DNA of 6,979 nucleotides from the NCBI GenBank assembly GCA_965662365.1, contig CBFIHR010000135.1:1-6979 (forward strand). The letters are read 5' to 3'. The notes under the pieces were generated by a model. The model ran no database searches, had not been told where the DNA came from, and saw only the letters and a list, made by a program, of their open reading frames with translations. Shown here piece by piece: positions 1 to 6,610 of the stretch; positions within the stretch are counted from its first letter, which is position 1; each line of letters begins with the position of its first letter. Source of the DNA: CAWVWD01 sp965662365. Lineage in GTDB: Bacteria; Bacteroidota; Bacteroidia; Chitinophagales; Saprospiraceae. A program made the translations under genes and the position numbers.

Positions 1-762
1 CGATTTGTGAATTTCAAAACCTGAATTGTTTAGTTCTGAGGCAGTTTGCCAAAATAATTTCACTTCATTGGAAGGGGTGACTTTTGCCTCAAATTTGATT
101 AACTCTACAGGTAGATTAGCATCACCTTTGACCCAAAGTTGAAAAAAATCAGCATCAGGAATATTGATATTATATATTTCCATTTGAGCACTTGAAGAAG
201 GAATCCAATGCAATCCACTACTTCCGCAAACATGAACTATATTTTGATGTAAGGATGTGGCAGTATTAAAACACCCGCCCCCTGCATTAACAGTTATATA
301 ATTAGCATTTGTACCTATCCAATGATCATTAATCGCATTGTCAGGAGTCCCTCGGTGTAAAGGGGTATTACTTTGAATCCTTGAGATAATTGTAGCATCA
401 GTAGAGGTTACATCAAAATTTCCAGTACTTGAAGAGATGCGAACTATCGAGGTTTCAGTTAAAGTCGCTAAAGTAGTTGGGTTGAGTATTCCTCTTGTAG
501 CAGTTGTTAAGCTTGTTCCTTGAGGTAATTCGCCTACTCCATCACCAAAATCGATTGCTATTTGAACATAACCGCTTGCATCTACATAAGTGTCAAATGT
601 ATTGCCTCCAATGTTAAAATAATAGATTCCAGCACTTGCTACTGCTGCTGCCTGATGTAAAGAGGTAAATGGGGCTCCTGATGTTCCCGTCTGACAATAG
701 CCAGAATTTGCTGTCAATAATAGCAGCATAAAAACTTTAAATAAAGTTTTTTGTGATTTCAT
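1..762 (-). CDS. Secreted T9SS-type surface protein, C-terminus cut off by window edge
   Basis: The frame is open from the ATG at 762 to the window edge (254 residues, no stop). Residues 1-23 form a signal peptide: basic start MKSQK, hydrophobic FMLLLLTA, probable cleavage near GYC/Q. The cysteine is not in a proper lipobox, so signal peptidase I is more likely than lipoprotein processing. Residues about 30-212 form one globular region rich in Gly, Thr, Ser and aromatics, including AGIYYFNIGG, FDTYVDASGYV and IDFGDGVGELP. These faintly recall the start of fibrinogen-like domains, but this is inference. Residues 217-254 (LPVELIKFEAKV, then FWQTASELNNSGFEIHKS) match the linker/FN3-like segment that in many Bacteroidota exported proteins lies just before the T9SS C-terminal sorting domain, so that domain is expected beyond position 1. 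The ATG at 762 is chosen because it gives the full signal peptide; the next Met (residue 12) would remove its basic end. Function is not known; surface location is likely. Confidence 0.85.
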   Translation of the reverse strand, partial: MKSQKTLFKVFMLLLLTANSGYCQTGTSGAPFTSLHQAAAVASAGIYYFNIGGNTFDTYVDASGYVQIAIDFGDGVGELPQGTSLTTATRGILNPTTLATLTETSIVRISSSTGNFDVTSTDATIISRIQSNTPLHRGTPDNAINDHWIGTNANYITVNAGGGCFNTATSLHQNIVHVCGSSGLHWIPSSSAQMEIYNINIPDADFFQLWVKGDANLPVELIKFEAKVTPSNEVKLFWQTASELNNSGFEIHKS

Positions 763-808
763 AAAGATTGATTTGTTAAATAGTTATTTAAAATTATTCG
801 AATACATG

Positions 809-857
809 AAAAAAGTTGTGGAGGTTGAAATGTCCGACCATTTCAACTTCCACAGCT
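809..857 (-). terminator. Strong intrinsic terminator, minus strand
   Basis: Arms at 814-832 and 839-857 form a 19-bp stem with two G:T pairs and a 6-base loop (833-838). Read on the minus strand, the stem runs directly into six T residues (814-809), the classic Rho-independent layout; the plus-strand side has no T run. It sits 47 bp upstream of the start at 762 and about 500 bp beyond the stop of the large minus-strand gene. It would therefore shield the downstream gene from read-through, or end a transcript that starts in the 858-1301 gap. An attenuator in the leader of the downstream gene is the alternative. Confidence 0.75.
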
Positions 858-1301
858 GTGATATTATTAATTAAAGATACTACTAATAAATATATTTTAT
901 CACATTTTTTTTAGAACCAGAAGCAGTTATGAATGCAAAGTATGATTTATTATTAAAAAATAGTTTTTGTGAAAGCAAATAAAAAAATGTGAAATCACTT
1001 CGGAAATTTAAATTATTATCTATTTTGCTATTATTGATTATAATAATAGATTAAAAATATTTTATTCACAATATAAAGGTCGATAAAGGTAATAATAATA
1101 TATTTTTTCGAATATATCTAAGGGGTATAATATTGTTATAATGTGTTGTAAGCCCCTGCTTTAAAGTGTCGATTCTTATCAAAAGGGTTTCTGCTTGATT
1201 TAATTTTTTGGTAGATCGAAATACTTGTTGATTACTTGTTTATGATTCCCTATGTATGGATTTTAGAGTAAAGCGAGTGATTGTATAAAAAGGATTAAAA
1301 C
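858..1301. other. AT-rich non-coding gap between two minus-strand terminators
   Basis: I find no convincing gene here. On the minus strand the only ATG is followed at once by TGA. On the plus strand the longest ATG frame is 17 codons (929-982). The stretch holds several hairpin-capable elements: the 12-bp inverted repeat 900-911/981-992, an 8-bp perfect stem at 1028-1035/1042-1049, and a weaker AGGGG...CCCCT pair around 1120-1157. No match to the Bacteroidota -7 motif TANNTTTG was found on the minus strand. It may hold a small RNA or only spacer DNA. Confidence 0.6.
900..992. repeat. Inverted repeat with 12-bp perfect arms
   Basis: TCACATTTTTTT at 900-911 is the exact reverse complement of AAAAAAATGTGA at 981-992, with 69 bp between. 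Part of each arm is a homopolymer run, which lowers its significance, but the TCACA/TGTGA ends are specific. The 93-bp unit could be a hairpin, a small mobile-element remnant or chance; no clear target-site duplication is visible. Confidence 0.4.
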
Positions 1302-1339
1302 AAATGAAATCACCCCGATGATTCAGGATGATTTCATTT
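1302..1339 (-). terminator. Terminator hairpin of the large surface-protein gene
   Basis: Perfect 11-bp arms lie at 1302-1312 (AAATGAAATCA) and 1329-1339 (TGATTTCATTT). Further partial pairing (CC/GG, GA/TC) inside the 16-base loop continues the stem. It starts 24 bp after the stop codon at 1364-1366, and on the minus strand it is followed by GTTTTAATCCTTTTT, a moderately T-rich tail. The position directly behind the gene is the main support; the interrupted T tract makes it a less perfect terminator than the one at 809-857. Confidence 0.6.
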
Positions 1340-1363
1340 TAAAAAATACAAATAAAGTGTAAT

Positions 1364-4300
1364 TTATCCCTTCAATAGTTTTCTTGTCAACCTTGTGTTG
1401 CCAGTATCGACTACTAAGAAGTAAACCCCTTTTGATAATTCAGGTAATTCAAATCTGAAGTAAACACCATTTGGTGTTCGTACTTGATTGACGATTAATT
1501 TTCCTGAGGCATCGTATAAACTAAAAGTTGTTTCTTCGGTAAGAGATGCATTAAACGCAATATCCAAATAGTTGGTAAACGGAGAAGGATAAACATTTTG
1601 GAAATCCAAATCAGTATCAAATCGTTTTAGAATAATAATGTCAGAATAGAAGAAGGTTTCGTTTTCTAAGACGACTTTTAATCGGAAGTAGTATAGATTT
1701 TTCACTAAGTTACCTGGCCGAGAAATATAATTTGTTAAGTCCATTGTACTGCCTTGTGCTGTTGTTTGTCCGTAGAAAGAAAAGTCTTTGGCATTTTCGG
1801 ATATTTCTAACTCAAAGTGACTACAACGATATTCTGGTTGAGTTGTCCAAGTGATATTTGCACGATTATCGTCGGCGAATACGCCTTCGAAACTCCTCAA
1901 TATGGTTTCCAGTTCACCGGTAAATACTCGTATTTGAAAATCATCAATAGCGACGCCTTTTTGGCGACCGGTTGCATTAGTTTTGAATGCGAATCGGAAA
2001 GCGACATTGGCTTGACCTTCTAACTCCTGCATATTGTAGGTGTATTTTTCCCAGCCGCCACTGACACCTGTAAATAGGGCAGAGCCGTTTTCGAATGATG
2101 CACCGCCCGAGGTTAGCTCGAAGTTGTACCAATTATCTCGTTTGTCTCCCAAGACTTGCCAAGATTCTCCACGGTCAATAGAGTATTCTACACGGAAGCC
2201 GTCCCAGCCGTATTGTGTGTTGTAGTTGGCCCAAAAACTTAGTTCGTAAATACCAGCTTCTGAAAGGTCATAATTTGGCGTGTAGAGATAAGTTTCGGTA
2301 TTGTGTTCGTACCAATCATCGTTTAGACCGATGACCCAGGCGTTGCTGCCGCTGTTGACGCCTTCTTTACCAAAGATTGTTGAGTTGCCTTTTTCCCAAC
2401 TGGTACCCGAAATGGTATAAACACCAAAGTCCTCGTCTGTGCTTTCAAAATCTCCACCAAATATAGTGGCTTCTGGCGTATAAGGAATGGTGCGGTCTGG
2501 TAGTATTTTGATGTTTTTACTTGCGGTCAATGTATTATTTACCGTAAGGGTAGCGGTATAAGTTCCGATATTTTGATATTGATGCGTTGGTGAGAAATTG
2601 GTTGAGCTGTTATTGTCGCCAAAGTCCCAATCGTTATTGATAGCGTTATAAGATGTATTGGTAAATACACGATTTGTTTGTAAATAACCGACTTGTTCTA
2701 CGTCAAATCGAGCGTTAGCAGGGGAGCGAAAATCGGTTGTGAATAGACCTCGTCCATGTGTTGCAGCGACGATTAAATTATCCGATGCTCTATATTTTAA
2801 CATATCGACTCGTACCAAAGGCATTCCATTGTTATTAGGTAGCCATTGCGTATTTCCACCATCTAAGTTTTCTGTTCCCCAGACTCCGGCTTCGGTAGCT
2901 AACAAAACTTTATCGGCATCGGTTGGGTCAAAAATTGCCCAATTGACGGGCATATTTGGTAGGTTGCCCTCTACGTTTTGCCAGGTTTGTCCGCCATCAA
3001 AAGACTCAAAAACGCTGGCAATATTATAATTACCCAGAGTTGCGAGCATATGATTCGGGTTGCCTTCTTCTTCGATAACAGAGGTCACCGTACCGCCACC
3101 AAAAACATTTATAATTGTTGCGGTTTTGTTCGTGCCTTCGTGTGCATTATCAATCACACCAATTTGGCCACCGTTCAAGCCGAGATATAGCCGGTTTGGT
3201 GTATTTGCCGACAGGCCGACATAGCCCATTCGTCCTTGTTCAAGATTATCAATGGTGACTAAAGTGCCTGTGCTTCCTGTTACTTTAGGACTTACACGAA
3301 AATAATCACCGCCATTACCTGCTAAGGCGTATAAGATTGAGCTGTCGCTGTCATAAGTGGAGGGATTGATAAAGAAAGCCCCGGGGACAGTTACACCGCC
3401 TGGAAATGATTGACCGCCATCATAAGAAAATAGATAATTTCCATTTTGCCAAGATATGATTTGGTATTGAGGATCATTTTGGTCAATATGACAAAACGCT
3501 CCATCGGCACCAAATGCCCTTGAAGTCGTAATTAAACCAAAACCATCGAAACGCTGTGTTCCATTATCTTGAGCGCCTGCTAAGAAGTAATCTTTATACG
3601 GATCAGGGTGAATGGCACAGGCATAAAATTGTGTTACATTATAGCGTTGATTTCTATCTATCCATTTCATATTAGAAGGGTATTCTGTGGCATTTCGACA
3701 AATATAAATGCCGCCATCGTTGCCCAAATATAAATTATCGCTGTTCAAATCATCGAATACAATGGCGTGTTGATCAACGTGAACATTATCGCTGCCAGAG
3801 TTTGAAGCTGGAATTGAGGCCCAGTTTCCACCGCCATCGACACTAATCGCATTTGTCAAAACTCCCGTTACCACTCGATTTTCACTTTTCGGGTCAACTT
3901 CAATCGTCAAGTTGTACCAAGCTTGTGCATTATAAGTAAAAACTGGGCCATTGATATTTGACCAGCTTTGTCCTGCATTGATGGACTTGTGCATTCCAAT
4001 ACTGCCGTTCGTAGCTGTTGAAATGGAATAAATAACATCTGGGTTAGAATCGGCTACGGCTAATTCAATTCGTCTTCGTCCTGACGGGAAACCACTTAAT
4101 ATTTGCCAATCGCCGACACCTCCGGCAGTCAAGCCTGCGGAGGACTTATAGACTCTTGAAGTGCCACCTGCTGCATGACCGGCAGAGGCGTACATGGTAC
4201 CGTCAGGAGCTATTTCTAAATCGGTGATATCATTACGTCCAAAACCTGCTTGTGATCCAAGTACTTGTGTCCATGTTTGGCCACCGTCATTACTACGCAT

Positions 4301-4996
4301 TAAACCGCCCAAAGTAGCGGCAAATAAATCGCCTGAAATAGGATGAATTTCTAAACGAATAGTGAAATAAAAGGTCGGATTGTTGGTAGATTGTAAGTAC
4401 GTCCAGTTTTCTCCGCCATCGCTGCTTTTCCAGATGCCTTGCCCTCGGAATGAGTTTGAACCGAAGTAGCCTTCACCTGTACCAAAGTACATTTCTTGTG
4501 GGTTATTGGGGTTTTGTGTCATAGCACAAATGGTTAGATTTTGGAAATAATCATCGACAATTTGCCAATTTGGTTCTGTACCCGTGATATTATCAGATTT
4601 CCAAAGGCCACCCGAAACGCCGGCTGTCCAAATCGTCTTACGGTCAGGATCATTTTTATCTATTAAGATAGCTCTTGTTCGACCACCGACTTGATACGGG
4701 CCACGTTCTATCCATTTGGCTGTTGCCAAATCACTGTTTCTGAGCTGACCTTGTGCCTCCAAAGTGCGGACATAATCATAGACTCGTAGTAATTCATTGC
4801 TGGGGACTTCACCTGTGAAAGGGTCTTTGATGACGTTGTATCGCTGTTCGATGGCTTTCTCAATTCGCATTTTTTTGTCTTCTTTGTAATCAATGATTTC
4901 AAAGTCGTTTTTTGGTGTTGTCTGCGATTGAAAAATACCAAAACCCGCTATTCCCAATATGAAAAAGGACAATAGCACCATGTAAGTTTGCTTCAT
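1364..4996 (-). CDS. Exported Asp-box beta-propeller protein with PKD domain and T9SS sorting tail
   Basis: The product has 1210 residues. Residues 1-25 are a signal sequence with hydrophobic core MVLLSFFILGIAGFGIF. A pro-like stretch follows to about 90, then a sortilin/VPS10-like, BNR-type propeller (about 95-755). The propeller opens with WIERGPYQVGGRTRA and VSGGLWKS and closes with ATHGRGLF. Asp-boxes (S-x-D-x-G-x-x-W type) are at 191-198, 235-242, 385-392 and 665-672, with degenerate copies at 338-345 (Asp replaced by Asn) and 524-531 (Trp replaced by Phe). The family marker GAQDNGT is at 474-480. A PKD domain (about 775-832, core WDFGD at 790-794) follows, then a MAM/jelly-roll-like region (about 865-1024, ending in VAIDDFQIRV, with another Asp-box-like motif at 939-946) and an FN3-like region (about 1030-1125). 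Residues 1129-1210 are a type A T9SS sorting domain (NVYPSPF, YDASGKLI, LSKGVYFLVV, terminal RKLLKG). Secretion by T9SS and surface attachment follow from this tail. No catalytic residues are evident; many relatives are labelled glycosyl hydrolase from the propeller alone, so adhesion or glycan binding is as likely. The start has an A-rich leader (AAAAAAGTAATT) and no Shine-Dalgarno, normal for the phylum. Confidence 0.93.
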   Translation of the reverse strand: MKQTYMVLLSFFILGIAGFGIFQSQTTPKNDFEIIDYKEDKKMRIEKAIEQRYNVIKDPFTGEVPSNELLRVYDYVRTLEAQGQLRNSDLATAKWIERGPYQVGGRTRAILIDKNDPDRKTIWTAGVSGGLWKSDNITGTEPNWQIVDDYFQNLTICAMTQNPNNPQEMYFGTGEGYFGSNSFRGQGIWKSSDGGENWTYLQSTNNPTFYFTIRLEIHPISGDLFAATLGGLMRSNDGGQTWTQVLGSQAGFGRNDITDLEIAPDGTMYASAGHAAGGTSRVYKSSAGLTAGGVGDWQILSGFPSGRRRIELAVADSNPDVIYSISTATNGSIGMHKSINAGQSWSNINGPVFTYNAQAWYNLTIEVDPKSENRVVTGVLTNAISVDGGGNWASIPASNSGSDNVHVDQHAIVFDDLNSDNLYLGNDGGIYICRNATEYPSNMKWIDRNQRYNVTQFYACAIHPDPYKDYFLAGAQDNGTQRFDGFGLITTSRAFGADGAFCHIDQNDPQYQIISWQNGNYLFSYDGGQSFPGGVTVPGAFFINPSTYDSDSSILYALAGNGGDYFRVSPKVTGSTGTLVTIDNLEQGRMGYVGLSANTPNRLYLGLNGGQIGVIDNAHEGTNKTATIINVFGGGTVTSVIEEEGNPNHMLATLGNYNIASVFESFDGGQTWQNVEGNLPNMPVNWAIFDPTDADKVLLATEAGVWGTENLDGGNTQWLPNNNGMPLVRVDMLKYRASDNLIVAATHGRGLFTTDFRSPANARFDVEQVGYLQTNRVFTNTSYNAINNDWDFGDNNSSTNFSPTHQYQNIGTYTATLTVNNTLTASKNIKILPDRTIPYTPEATIFGGDFESTDEDFGVYTISGTSWEKGNSTIFGKEGVNSGSNAWVIGLNDDWYEHNTETYLYTPNYDLSEAGIYELSFWANYNTQYGWDGFRVEYSIDRGESWQVLGDKRDNWYNFELTSGGASFENGSALFTGVSGGWEKYTYNMQELEGQANVAFRFAFKTNATGRQKGVAIDDFQIRVFTGELETILRSFEGVFADDNRANITWTTQPEYRCSHFELEISENAKDFSFYGQTTAQGSTMDLTNYISRPGNLVKNLYYFRLKVVLENETFFYSDIIILKRFDTDLDFQNVYPSPFTNYLDIAFNASLTEETTFSLYDASGKLIVNQVRTPNGVYFRFELPELSKGVYFLVVDTGNTRLTRKLLKG

Positions 4997-5190
4997 AATT
5001 ACTTTTTTAAATAAGAAAAATAGTATCTGATTTTTATCACATTTTATCCTTTAAGAAATATCGATTGATATTTTTATAAAAATTATTTTTTATGCCGCAT
5101 CGTGCATAATTACATATAATTATTGAGCTGTTGAATTGTATTTGACGAGTTTACCTCGATGCTTTGACATTACGAGACAAGTCGGTTGAC

Positions 5191-5248
5191 GATTTTACAG
5201 CACATTATACCTAACGATTTAAAATCATTAATGTGTTGGTAAAATATC
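5191..5248. repeat. Long imperfect inverted repeat / hairpin in divergent region
   Basis: Left arm 5191-5207 (GATTTTACAGCACATTA) pairs with right arm 5229-5248 (TAATGTGTTGGTAAAATATC), with one G:T pair and small bulges. A nested GATT/AATC stem lies in the loop near 5216-5226. No T run follows on either strand, so it is a poor terminator. It could be an RNA structure in the leader of the minus-strand gene or a protein-binding site; its role is unknown. Confidence 0.45.
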
Positions 5249-5320
5249 TTCTATTGTGATACTTAATAAAGTGGTATGGAAGGAAGTCAAATTGGTGATT
5301 ATTCCTACTTGACGATAACG

Positions 5321-5328
5321 CAAATATA
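5321..5328 (-). promoter_or_regulatory. Candidate -7 element, minus strand
   Basis: Read on the minus strand this is TATATTTG, a full match to the Bacteroidota -7 consensus TANNTTTG and the only one I found upstream of the large minus-strand gene. No TTTG is seen at the expected -33 position, which lowers confidence. If real, the large gene would have a leader of about 310-320 nt containing the hairpins at 5191-5248, 5106-5123 and 5056-5073. Confidence 0.25.
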
Positions 5329-5387
5329 AAACGTATGATTGAAAAAATGGTTGTAAAAAACTGCTTTTCGACTTCGGTTGCCTGCAT

Positions 5388-5418
5388 TTTGGATAATTAA
5401 AAAAAAAGGTGGATTTTG
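5388..5418 (+). promoter_or_regulatory. Candidate Bacteroidota-type promoter for the DUF1801-like gene
   Basis: A TTTG at 5388-5391 (-33 element) is followed after exactly 19 bp by GGATTTTG at 5411-5418. The latter matches TANNTTTG in its TTTG half but has GG in place of TA. The implied transcription start, about 5-8 bases further on, lies roughly 10 bases before the ATG at 5435. This fits a short leader and argues against the upstream in-frame TTG at 5378 as start. The two-base mismatch keeps this tentative. Confidence 0.35.
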
Positions 5419-5434
5419 CGAAAAATTTAGAATT

Positions 5435-5812
5435 ATGACAAAGAATGTCGATGAAATATGGTCGATTTTAATAAATCTATTAAAAACACACGAAAAGGTT
5501 TTTAAAATCGTATCAGATACAGCAGATAAATTTGAAGTTATCGGTACAAAATCTGTGATGCAGGGCAAGCAAAGGGTAGAGGGGCATTATTTTGCGACCT
5601 TGATGCCAAAACCTAAAGATGTACGATTGTATTTCTTCCCTGCGTACACACATGCAGATGAAATTAAATCGTTGATGAGCGAACCCGTGGCTAAACTCCT
5701 AAAAGGAAAAAGCTGTTTTCATATCAAAAAAATGGATGATGAGATACGAGAAAATCTCAAAACAATTATAGCGAAAGGTGTTGAGTTGTATCAAAAAGAG
5801 GGGCTTTTATGA
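5435..5812 (+). CDS. Small cytoplasmic DUF1801-like protein
   Basis: The product has 125 residues, no signal peptide and no membrane segment. Helical ends (VDEIWSILINLLKTHEKVF; ENLKTIIAKGVELYQKEG) flank a beta-rich core with HYFATLMPKPKDVRLYFFPAYTH and the motif LLKGKSCFHIKKMDDE. The YFA-x-(M)-P...FYF-P-YTH...LKGKSCFHIKK pattern is what I recall from short Bacteroidota proteins assigned to the DUF1801/YdhG-like family; the assignment is from memory of the family pattern. The biochemical role is unknown. The ATG at 5435 is chosen over the in-frame TTG at 5378: the 19 extra residues would be low-complexity Lys/Phe-rich and would overlap the promoter candidate. It lies 75 bp upstream of ccmB on the same strand, separated by a heptad inverted repeat that takes in its stop codon. 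Confidence 0.75.
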   Translation: MTKNVDEIWSILINLLKTHEKVFKIVSDTADKFEVIGTKSVMQGKQRVEGHYFATLMPKPKDVRLYFFPAYTHADEIKSLMSEPVAKLLKGKSCFHIKKMDDEIRENLKTIIAKGVELYQKEGLL

Positions 5813-5879
5813 TTGATAGTTGATAATTGATAATAGACCGTTGCGGTCATTTTTCAATTTTTAATTCTCAATTCTCAAT
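5812..5879. repeat. Heptad-based inverted repeat with central GACCG/CGGTC hairpin
   Basis: The left arm is three tandem 7-mers (ATTGATA 5812-5818, GTTGATA 5819-5825, ATTGATA 5826-5832). The right arm is four 7-mers (TTTCAAT 5852-5858, TTTTAAT 5859-5865, TCTCAAT 5866-5872 and 5873-5879). Left heptads pair with the outer three right heptads, mostly with one mismatch each. The centre is a perfect 5-bp stem GACCG (5836-5840)/CGGTC (5844-5848) with loop TTG. The element fills nearly all of the space between the DUF1801-like gene and ccmB, and the TGA stop of the former overlaps its edge. Elements of this look recur between genes in Bacteroidota genomes as I recall; a transcript-end or mRNA-stability role is inference. 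Confidence 0.6.
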
Positions 5880-5887
5880 TAGAAAAA

Positions 5888-6541
5888 ATGTTATCAGAAA
5901 TATGGTTTTTGTTGCGGAAAGATATTACGCTCGAATTGCGACAAAAGTATGCGATTAGTGGAATATTATTATATGTGTTGTCCACGGTTTTTGTGGTGTA
6001 TTTGGTTTTTGTACAACTCAATCCGAGGGTTTGGAATGCAATGTTTTGGATAATTATTTTATTTGCTTCTGTGAATGCGGTGACGAAAAGTTTTATGCAA
6101 GAAAGTGGTTATCGAGCCTTGTATTATTACTCGATTGCGAACCCGATAGCCGTGATTATTTCTAAGATTATTTACAATACCTTGCTATTAGGATTTATGA
6201 CCTTATTGACGTTTGGTTTTTTGAGTTTGGTGACCATAAATCCTGTCAAGGATATGCAACTTTTCTTGATTACAATGCTTTTAGGAAGTGTTGGTTTAGC
6301 AATTACTTTGACGTTCATATCTTCGATTGCCGTCAAGGCAAATAACAGTGCAACTTTGATGGCAATTTTAAGTTTTCCTGTTGTTATTCCGATTTTAATA
6401 ACATTAATCAAACTTTCAGCAGTATCTTTGCGGCTGATTCAAGATACGAGTTACGGACAAGATATTTTGTCGCTTTTGGCAATTGATTTAATCTTGATTT
6501 CGGTCGCTTTTATCCTATTTCCATTCGTTTGGAAAGATTAA
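5888..6541 (+). CDS. ccmB: CcmB-type haem exporter membrane subunit
   Basis: The product has 217 residues, close to the usual CcmB length of about 220. It is the integral membrane subunit of the CcmABC(D) ABC complex, which works with CcmC in passing haem to CcmE for c-type cytochrome maturation at the outer face of the cytoplasmic membrane. An amphipathic start (IWFLLRKDITLELRQKYAISG) is followed by six predicted membrane segments at about 22-42, 52-69, 86-114, 123-148, 156-179 and 191-214. Family-typical motifs visible are RKDITLELRQKYA, FWIIILFASVNAVTKSFMQES, NPIAVIISKIIYN, ANNSATLMAILSFPVVIPI and a terminal FPFVWKD. The start ATG has an A-rich leader (AGAAAAAATG). The ccmC-like gene follows after 69 bp on the same strand, the usual B-C order. 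No ccmA ATPase gene is visible in the window; in this phylum it is often encoded elsewhere. Confidence 0.9.
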   Translation: MLSEIWFLLRKDITLELRQKYAISGILLYVLSTVFVVYLVFVQLNPRVWNAMFWIIILFASVNAVTKSFMQESGYRALYYYSIANPIAVIISKIIYNTLLLGFMTLLTFGFLSLVTINPVKDMQLFLITMLLGSVGLAITLTFISSIAVKANNSATLMAILSFPVVIPILITLIKLSAVSLRLIQDTSYGQDILSLLAIDLILISVAFILFPFVWKD

Positions 6542-6556
6542 ATTTTGAGTATAATC

Positions 6557-6592
6557 AACCTGTCAGGTTTTCAAAATCTGTCAGGTTTGAGC
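6557..6592. repeat. Two-copy palindromic repeat, 18-bp period
   Basis: AACCTGTCAGGTTT at 6557-6570 recurs as AATCTGTCAGGTTT at 6575-6588, one mismatch, offset 18 bp. The first copy contains the odd-centred palindrome AACCTG-T-CAGGTT (6557-6569); in the second one arm pair is degenerate. It sits between ccmB and the ccmC-like gene and includes no start codon. I recall AACCTGTCAGGTT-type units as dispersed intergenic repeats in Bacteroidota, but cannot check copy number here. Confidence 0.6.
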
Positions 6593-6610
6593 TAACATAA
6601 TGAATAAATT

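Larger units (their letters stand above)
4997..5434. other. Divergent intergenic region with several hairpins
   Basis: This non-coding region lies between the divergent surface-protein gene and the DUF1801-like gene. Perfect short stems occur at 5056-5062/5067-5073 (AAATATC/GATATTT, loop GATT) and 5106-5112/5117-5123 (ATAATTA/TAATTAT, loop CATA), plus a longer imperfect one at 5191-5248. One promoter candidate on each strand is listed separately. No reading frame of convincing length or composition was found; a minus-strand frame covering 5305-5568 mostly shadows the plus-strand gene. Confidence 0.6.

Noticed and set aside
929..982. 17-codon ATG frame inside the 93-bp inverted repeat
   Set aside because: Too short, no leader or promoter signal, and a frame of this length is expected by chance.
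1028..1049. Perfect 8-bp hairpin CTATTATT/AATAATAG as a separate regulatory element
   Set aside because: Almost pure A/T in an A/T-rich spacer, with no T run or nearby gene; kept only as part of the gap description.
1817..3190. Several plus-strand frames of 61-96 codons inside the large surface-protein gene
   Set aside because: They are antisense to a gene with continuous domain support; Pro/Ser-rich or Cys-rich translations without motifs mark them as shadows.
4708..4941. 77-codon frame on the same strand as the large gene, in another reading frame
   Set aside because: The overlapped region encodes the conserved N-terminal part of the propeller protein; the alternative translation has no domain or signal.
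5378..5434. TTG-initiated 19-residue extension of the DUF1801-like protein
   Set aside because: A rare start codon, a low-complexity extension, overlap with the promoter candidate, and a good ATG at 5435.
5305..5568. Minus-strand frame of 87 codons overlapping the DUF1801-like gene
   Set aside because: It is antisense to the better-supported plus-strand gene, has an odd Phe/Asn/Ile-rich composition, no recognisable domain and spans the promoter region.
6172..6411. 79-codon minus-strand frame in ccmB
   Set aside because: It is antisense to conserved CcmB membrane segments; its hydrophobic/Lys-rich translation mirrors the coding strand.
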